From contig WGBS01000316.1 of assembly GCA_015494165.1 (NCBI GenBank), positions 1 to 25,928 of the forward strand: 25,928 nucleotides of DNA, written 5' to 3'. The notes below the pieces were generated by a model. That model was not told the DNA's origin and did not search any database. It saw only the letters and a list, made by a program, of their open reading frames with translations. The stretch is from Gammaproteobacteria bacterium (GTDB lineage Bacteria; Pseudomonadota; Gammaproteobacteria; S144-34). The translations under genes and the position numbers were made by a program. How positions within the stretch are numbered: the first letter of the stretch is position 1; each line of letters begins with the position of its first letter. Of the stretch, positions 21,804 to 25,928 are shown one piece after another.

Positions 21804-21890
21804 CTGTCCCTTTTACAAGGACAGAGCTACCTAAATCTGTCCTTCTAAAAAGGACAGCTACCTGCTATTCTGTCGCCAATGGAAGGACAG
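21804..21890. promoter_or_regulatory. Three 21-bp palindromes in 33-bp register (operator array of the DUF4143 gene)
   Basis: Copies begin at 21804, 21837 and 21870, each 21 bp long, with arms CTGTCC..AAGGACAG (copy 2 has 8-bp perfect arms CTGTCCTT/AAGGACAG around CTAAA). Copies 1 and 2 are followed by CTACCT after the palindrome. The third runs CTGTC to AAGGACAG across the start codon (ATG 21879). The spacing is exactly 33 bp both times, about three helical turns. This is the most AT-rich patch near ubiD. Confidence 0.72.
21864..21871 (+). promoter_or_regulatory. Extended -10 box, probable promoter of the DUF4143 ATPase gene
   Basis: TG-C-TATTCT (extended -10, TG at 21863-21864, hexamer 21866-21871) lies 7 nt before ATG 21879. 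A start about 7 nt after the hexamer would fall on the ATG itself. No Shine-Dalgarno is present, so the mRNA may be leaderless. The -35 position holds TTCTAA, inside palindrome 2. Confidence 0.45.
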
Positions 21891-23198
21891 CTCACCGAGA
21901 TCATCCGGGAAAAGATCCTCGACGCGGAGCGGGCCCCGCTGCCCGACTTCACGCGGCGCGACATCCGGGTCCCCGCCGTGCCGCGCAAGGCCGTCGCCGT
22001 CATCGGCATGCGGCGCACGGGCAAGACGACCTTCCTCTGGCAGGTGGCCGCCGACCGCCTGGCCGCCGGGACCCCCCGGGAGGGGATCCTGTACTTCAGC
22101 TTCGACGACGAGCGCCTCCTCGACCTCGAGGCGCGCCAGCTCGGGCTCGTGACAGACACCTACTACCGGCTGCACCCGGAGTGGCGGCGCCGCCAGGCGC
22201 TGGTGCTGCTCGACGAGATCCAGCTCGTCCCGGGCTGGGAGCGCTTCGCGCGCCGCCTTCTCGACAGCGAGAACGTGGCGCTGTACCTGTCGGGCTCCTC
22301 GGCGCAGATGCTCTCGCGGGAGGTGGCGAGCAGCATGCGGGGCCGGGCCGTGGAGGCCGTCGTCCATCCCTTCAGCTTCCGCGAGTTCCTCCGCCACCGG
22401 GGGCAGGAGCCCGCGGCGCTGGACCGCGTGGGCAGCGCCGAGCGCTCGGCCCTGGAGGCGGCGCTCGAGCGCTACCTCGAGATCGGCGGCTTCCCGGAGG
22501 TCCAGGCGCTCGATGCGCGCGACCGGGCCACGGTGCTGCGCGGCTACGTGGACGCCGTGCTGCTGCGCGACGTGATCGAGCGCCACGCCGTCAGCCAGCC
22601 CGTGGCCCTGCGGCATCTGGTGCACCACCTGCTGGCGCATGCGGCCGGCCCCTTCAGCGTCAACCGCTTCCACCGCGACCTGCGCGCCCGCGGCTTCCGC
22701 ATCGGCAAGGACCTGCTCCATGCCTACCTGGAGCACCTGGCCGACGCCTTCCTGGTCCATCCCCTGTGGCTCGCCGACGAGTCGGTGCGACGGCGCATGA
22801 CCAACCCGCGCAAGGTCTATCCGGCCGACCCGGCGCTCATCCCCCTCTACGACCGCTCCGGGCGGGTGCAGCCCGGCAAGGCCCTCGAGACCCTCGCCTG
22901 CATCGACCTGCTGCGGCGCGGCGCGGACGTGGGCTACGTGCGCACGCGGGAGGGCCTCGAGGTGGACTTCCTCGCCCGGTGGCCCGAGGGCGGGAGCGTG
23001 CTCGTGCAGGCCTGCGCCGACGCGAGCGACCCCGACACCTTCGCCCGCGAGGTGCGGGCGCTGGAGGCGGCCCGGCGCGAGCATCCGGACGCCGAGGCGG
23101 TGCTCGTCTGCATCGTGGGCCCGGCGCTCGGGCTCGAGCATCCGCCTTGGCTGCGGGTGGAGCCCGCCTGGCGCTGGCTCCTGCGCGAGGCGTCCTGA
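21879..23198 (+). CDS. AAA-family ATPase with C-terminal DUF4143 domain
   Basis: A 439-residue protein. The ATPase half has Walker A GMRRTGKTT (43-51), Walker B LVLLDEIQ (108-115), a sensor YLSGSSAQMLSRE (136-148) and VHPFSFREFL (162-171). The DUF4143 half ends in a nuclease-like core, EVDFLARW (361-368) then VLVQACAD (374-381); where active restriction-type folds keep Q/E-x-K, the lysine is replaced by C, so cleavage is unlikely. Such proteins are widespread in bacteria and archaea, often as lone mobile cargo, with unknown function. Its own promoter and operator array, and its place between ubiD and a reductase that is a frequent ubiD partner, suggest an inserted gene. Confidence 0.87.
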   Translation: MEGQLTEIIREKILDAERAPLPDFTRRDIRVPAVPRKAVAVIGMRRTGKTTFLWQVAADRLAAGTPREGILYFSFDDERLLDLEARQLGLVTDTYYRLHPEWRRRQALVLLDEIQLVPGWERFARRLLDSENVALYLSGSSAQMLSREVASSMRGRAVEAVVHPFSFREFLRHRGQEPAALDRVGSAERSALEAALERYLEIGGFPEVQALDARDRATVLRGYVDAVLLRDVIERHAVSQPVALRHLVHHLLAHAAGPFSVNRFHRDLRARGFRIGKDLLHAYLEHLADAFLVHPLWLADESVRRRMTNPRKVYPADPALIPLYDRSGRVQPGKALETLACIDLLRRGADVGYVRTREGLEVDFLARWPEGGSVLVQACADASDPDTFAREVRALEAARREHPDAEAVLVCIVGPALGLEHPPWLRVEPAWRWLLREAS

Positions 23199-23362
23199 AC
23201 ACCACGGCGAACGGGCGCGTTTCCCCGGCCGGCGCGGGGTTGCGCGCGGGCCGGGCGCGGCGTTCAATATGCGGCCGCCGTCGGTTTCGGGCGCACGGTG
23301 CTCGTGCGCGCCGCTCCCCCGACCACGCGAAGGGGTGCCGGGAAGGCGCCCGAGGAGCCCGC

Positions 23363-24385
23363 ATGTCCGCTGCGCGCGTGACCCTGGAGCCCGGCGGCCG
23401 CACCTTCGCGGTCGGCCCCGGCGAGACCATCCTCGACGCCGCCCTGCGCGCGGGGCTGGCGCTGCCCCACGGCTGCCGCGACGGCGCCTGCGGGAGCTGC
23501 CGCCTGCGCCTGCTCGCAGGCCGCGTGCGCTATCCGGCAGGGACACCGCCGGCCCTCGCCGATGCGGCGGGCGAGGTCATCGCCTGCCAGGCGGTCCCGG
23601 AGGGCGAGGTGGTGCTGGCCGCGCCCGAGCCCCCGGCGGAGGCACCGCGGCGCATGCCGGTGCGCGTCGAGCGCATGGAGCGGCTCGCTCCGGATGTCAT
23701 GGGCCTGTGGCTGCGTCCGCCGATGGGCGCGCCCCTGCGCCACCGCGCGGGCCAGTACCTCGACGTGCTGCTCCCCGGCGGGCGCCGGCGCGGCTTCTCC
23801 ATCGCCAACGCCCCGGGCACGGCGCTGATCGAGCTGCACGTCCGCCACCGCGCGGGCGGGGCCTTCACCGAGCACGTCTTCACGGCCATGCGGCCCAAGG
23901 AGCTGCTGCGCATCGAGGCCCCGCTCGGCGGCTTCCACCTGCGCGAGGGCGGGGGACGGCCCGTGCTGATGGTCGCGGGCGGCACGGGCTTCGCGCCGCT
24001 CAAGGCGATGATCGAGCACGCGCTGGCCACGGGGCTCGAGGCCCCCGTCACGCTCTACTGGGGCGCCCGTGACCGCGCGGGGCTCTACCTCCACGGGCTG
24101 GCGGAGGGCTGGGCGCGGGCGCACCCGGGGCGCATCCGCTACGTGCCGGTGCTGTCCGAGCCGCGCCCGGAGGACGCCTGGGCCGGCCGCACGGGCCTCG
24201 TCCACGAGGCGGTGCTCGCCGACCACGCCGACCTCTCGGGCTTCGACGTCTACGTGGCGGGGCCGCCGGCCATGGTCCGCGCCGCGCGCGCGGCCTTCCT
24301 GGCGCGCGGCCTGCCCGCGGAGCGCCTCTTCCACGACAGCTTCGAGCCGGCTGCCGACGCGCGCCCGGCGGCCGCCGCGCCCTGA
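23363..24385 (+). CDS. 2Fe-2S/FAD/NAD(P) oxidoreductase (CDP-6-deoxy-delta-3,4-glucoseen reductase-like)
   Basis: A 340-residue three-domain electron-transfer protein. The N-terminal plant-type ferredoxin has the cluster cysteines C38, C43, C46 and C75 (C-x4-C-x2-C then C). The FAD domain (about 97-195) carries RRGFSIANAP with the R-x-x-S type flavin motif, and the NAD(P) domain begins with VAGGTGFAPLKAM (204-216) and ends YVAGPPAMVRAAR. Proteins named after the CDP-glucoseen reductase of sugar synthesis have this layout, but in gammaproteobacteria the same gene often sits near ubiD, like fre in E. coli, and the real substrate is unknown. ATG 23363 follows GAGGAG by 7 nt. The gap 23199-23362 shows no other gene. 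Confidence 0.88.
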   Translation: MSAARVTLEPGGRTFAVGPGETILDAALRAGLALPHGCRDGACGSCRLRLLAGRVRYPAGTPPALADAAGEVIACQAVPEGEVVLAAPEPPAEAPRRMPVRVERMERLAPDVMGLWLRPPMGAPLRHRAGQYLDVLLPGGRRRGFSIANAPGTALIELHVRHRAGGAFTEHVFTAMRPKELLRIEAPLGGFHLREGGGRPVLMVAGGTGFAPLKAMIEHALATGLEAPVTLYWGARDRAGLYLHGLAEGWARAHPGRIRYVPVLSEPRPEDAWAGRTGLVHEAVLADHADLSGFDVYVAGPPAMVRAARAAFLARGLPAERLFHDSFEPAADARPAAAAP

Positions 24386-24388
24386 GCC

Positions 24389-25651
24389 TCAGCCCTCGCC
24401 CGCCGGGAGCGGCGCGGCGGCGGCCACCGGCGGCGGCAGGGCGGCGCGGCCCGGCGCCGCCGCCCCGGCCTCGCGCAGGGCGAGATCGAGCCCCTCGCGC
24501 CTGCGGCGCGCCGCCTCCTCGTGCTCGCCCATGCGGTCGAGGACCTCGGCCAGCTCGCGCGCGGTCTCGGCGCGCGGCGCGAGCCCCAGGCTCGCCTCCA
24601 GGTAGCCGCGCGCCTTGCCCCACAGGCCCGCGCGGGCGGCGAGCCGTCCCAGGGTGAGCAGGAGCGTGGCGTCGCGGTCGCGCCGCCCCAGCCAGCGCTC
24701 GGCCTCGGCGAGCCTGGCCTGGGCGTCGCCGCCCCCGAGGAGGCCGTAGAGCCACACGAGCCGCTCGTCCCAGCGGCGCTTGAGGGCGCGGCGGATCTCG
24801 CGCTCGGCCTCGGCCTCGCGGCCCACCGCGACGAGGTGCTCGATGCGCGCGCGCACGAGATCCGGGTCGTCGCGCAGGGCGCGCGGGACCGCCTGCCAGG
24901 CGGCCTCCAACGCCGCCGCGTCGCCCTCGGCCGCCGCGCGCGCCATGCGGTGGAGATGCACCTCGCGCTCGAGCTCGGCGAGGCGCTCGGGCGGGAGCAC
25001 CTTGCGCCGTCGCAGCTCCGGCAGCAGCTCGAGCAGGTGGTCCCAGTCGTGGAGCTCGCGGTAGAGGCGCGCGAGCAGCCCGAGCACGTGGGCGTGGCGC
25101 GGGGCCAGCCCGCGCAGGTGGGTGAGCGTGGCGAGCGCCTGCTCGAGCTGGCGGTGGGCGATCTGGAGCTCGGCCTGGGTGAGGCCGACGGCGACGTCGG
25201 CGGCGGGCATGCTCTCGTGGGCGCGGCGCAGGTGCTGGTCGCGGCGGTCGTGGGCGCCCTGCTGCTGGGCCGCGCGTGCCGCGCCCAACCAGTTGAGGAG
25301 CGGGGTCTCGCTGTCGCGCGCCGAGCGCACGAGCAGCCGCTCGGCCTCGGCCCAGCGCCCCTCGGCGAGCGCGATCAGCCCGCGCACCAGCCCCTGCCGG
25401 GCGCGCAGCGCGCGGCGGCGCCGCCGCCAGCGCGCCGCCGCGCCCGGCATGCGCCACAGCGCCGCCACCACGCGGGCGAGCAGCCACAGCGCCACGAGGC
25501 CCGCCAGCAGCGCGGCCACCAGGAAGGCGAGGCTCGTCTCCACGCGCCACGGGCCGGCGGCGATCAGCACGTAGCCCGGCTCGCGCGCGAGCACGATGGC
25601 GAGCGCCACCGCCGCCACCAGCACCAGGGCGAGGAGCAGGAGCCGGCGCAT
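24389..25651 (-). CDS. hemY: HemY-family TPR membrane protein
   Basis: A 420-residue protein with two N-terminal membrane helices (about 4-22 and 41-64), a basic segment (RRRRRALRARQGLVRGLIALAEGRWAEAERLL), and then tetratricopeptide-like helical repeats to about residue 390, with a low-complexity alanine/proline tail. This is the HemY_N plus TPR layout of gammaproteobacterial HemY, which follows hemX; its exact part in heme metabolism is not settled. The name should not be confused with the protoporphyrinogen oxidase of Gram-positives. ATG 25651 overlaps the hemX stop (TGATG); a GTG one codon earlier is also possible. The gene ends 3 bp from the convergent reductase gene. Confidence 0.9.
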   Translation of the reverse strand: MRRLLLLALVLVAAVALAIVLAREPGYVLIAAGPWRVETSLAFLVAALLAGLVALWLLARVVAALWRMPGAAARWRRRRRALRARQGLVRGLIALAEGRWAEAERLLVRSARDSETPLLNWLGAARAAQQQGAHDRRDQHLRRAHESMPAADVAVGLTQAELQIAHRQLEQALATLTHLRGLAPRHAHVLGLLARLYRELHDWDHLLELLPELRRRKVLPPERLAELEREVHLHRMARAAAEGDAAALEAAWQAVPRALRDDPDLVRARIEHLVAVGREAEAEREIRRALKRRWDERLVWLYGLLGGGDAQARLAEAERWLGRRDRDATLLLTLGRLAARAGLWGKARGYLEASLGLAPRAETARELAEVLDRMGEHEEAARRRREGLDLALREAGAAAPGRAALPPPVAAAAPLPAGEG

Positions 25652-25928
25652 CACGTCCCCGCGCCCGCGGCCGGCGCGGCGCCCGCCGGCGGCGCGCCGC
25701 CGCCCTCCGGGGCGCCCTCGCGCGCGGCCAGCGCCGCGCGGATGCGCTCGAGCGCCTCCGAGAGGTCCGGCAGCGGCGGCCTCAGCCGCGCCTCCGCCAG
25801 ACGGGCGAGGCTCGCCTCCATGGCGGCGACCGCCGCGTCCTCGGGATCGAAATAGGTGCGCAGCCAGCGGCGCGCGTCGGCGAGGGCGCCTTCCGCGCCG
25901 CCCTCGCGCCCCTCGAGGAGGGCGAGGC
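25651..25928 (-). CDS. hemX: C-terminus of HemX (uroporphyrinogen-III C-methyltransferase-like), partial
   Basis: Ninety-one residues of the C-terminal end are inside the window; the start lies beyond its right edge. The visible part reads ALADARRWLRTYFDPEDAAV, then a predicted helix MEASLARLAEARL, then PLPDLSEALERIRAAL, which matches the conserved end of HemX, followed by a glycine/alanine/proline tail. Its stop overlaps the hemY start, the usual hemX-hemY arrangement. E. coli HemX is a single-pass membrane protein named for methyltransferase similarity but with no proven activity. Confidence 0.85.
   Translation of the reverse strand, partial: LALLEGREGGAEGALADARRWLRTYFDPEDAAVAAMEASLARLAEARLRPPLPDLSEALERIRAALAAREGAPEGGGAPPAGAAPAAGAGT

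Noticed and set aside
22181..23362. Open frame running upstream of the reductase through the ATPase gene in another frame
   Set aside because: The translation before ATG 23363 is low-complexity and overlaps the well-supported ATPase; the start has a good ribosome site.

Overview
The window is about 26 kb of very GC-rich DNA (well over 70 % by eye) and reads as ordinary, gene-dense chromosome of a gammaproteobacterium. The TrkA/TrkH, HemX-HemY, PrlC, HemB, AroE, UbiD, YgiM-like SH3 protein and DUF2007 genes, together with several sulfur-handling proteins (two rhodanese domains, a TauE/SafE exporter, a TtcA-type enzyme), suggest a purple-sulfur or sulfur-oxidising relative (Chromatiales/Ectothiorhodospiraceae type). 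I cannot name the species.

Layout. 1-3200: the tail of an NtrX-like sigma-54 response regulator, then trkA and trkH (potassium uptake). 3204-5227 (minus): a DUF2007 gene overlapping a LpxL/HtrB-type acyltransferase, and a TtcA-like PP-loop enzyme; a rhodanese (5306-5743) is read the other way. 5744-6344 is gene-free but not empty: a heptad-repeat element, a strong minus-strand terminator, a densely paired RNA-like stretch and a consensus sigma-54 promoter. 6345-10161 (minus): a bile-acid/sodium-type symporter, an orphan MlaC-type protein, an unknown protein, a methyltransferase and a TauE/SafE exporter, with an ArsR-rhodanese fusion regulator divergent from it. 11031-12879: hemB-aroE. 12992-13975 (minus): an RRM protein and a gamma-carbonic-anhydrase-like protein. 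14051-17608: prlC, an SH3-domain envelope protein and exonuclease III. 17678-19730 (minus): a TumE/TumA toxin-antitoxin pair and a VpsR-like regulator with a broken AAA+ domain. 20249-24385: ubiD, a DUF4143 AAA ATPase with an unusual operator-like repeat array, and a 2Fe-2S/FAD reductase. 24389-25928 (minus): hemY and the end of hemX.

Three themes stand out. First, a candidate sigma-54-dependent structured small RNA of about 320 nt on the minus strand (about 6194 down to 5872), with promoter, nested helices and terminator all visible. Second, at least seven intergenic blocks built of degenerate 7-bp units (core ACGG, then inverted to CCGT) that form palindromes between genes; three lie in a row upstream of ubiD. 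Third, three 21-bp palindromes in exact 33-bp register around the start of the DUF4143 ATPase gene, the last containing its start codon and overlapping an extended -10, so the gene looks tightly self-controlled and possibly leaderless.

All functional calls rest on reading motifs by eye; no search or folding program was run.
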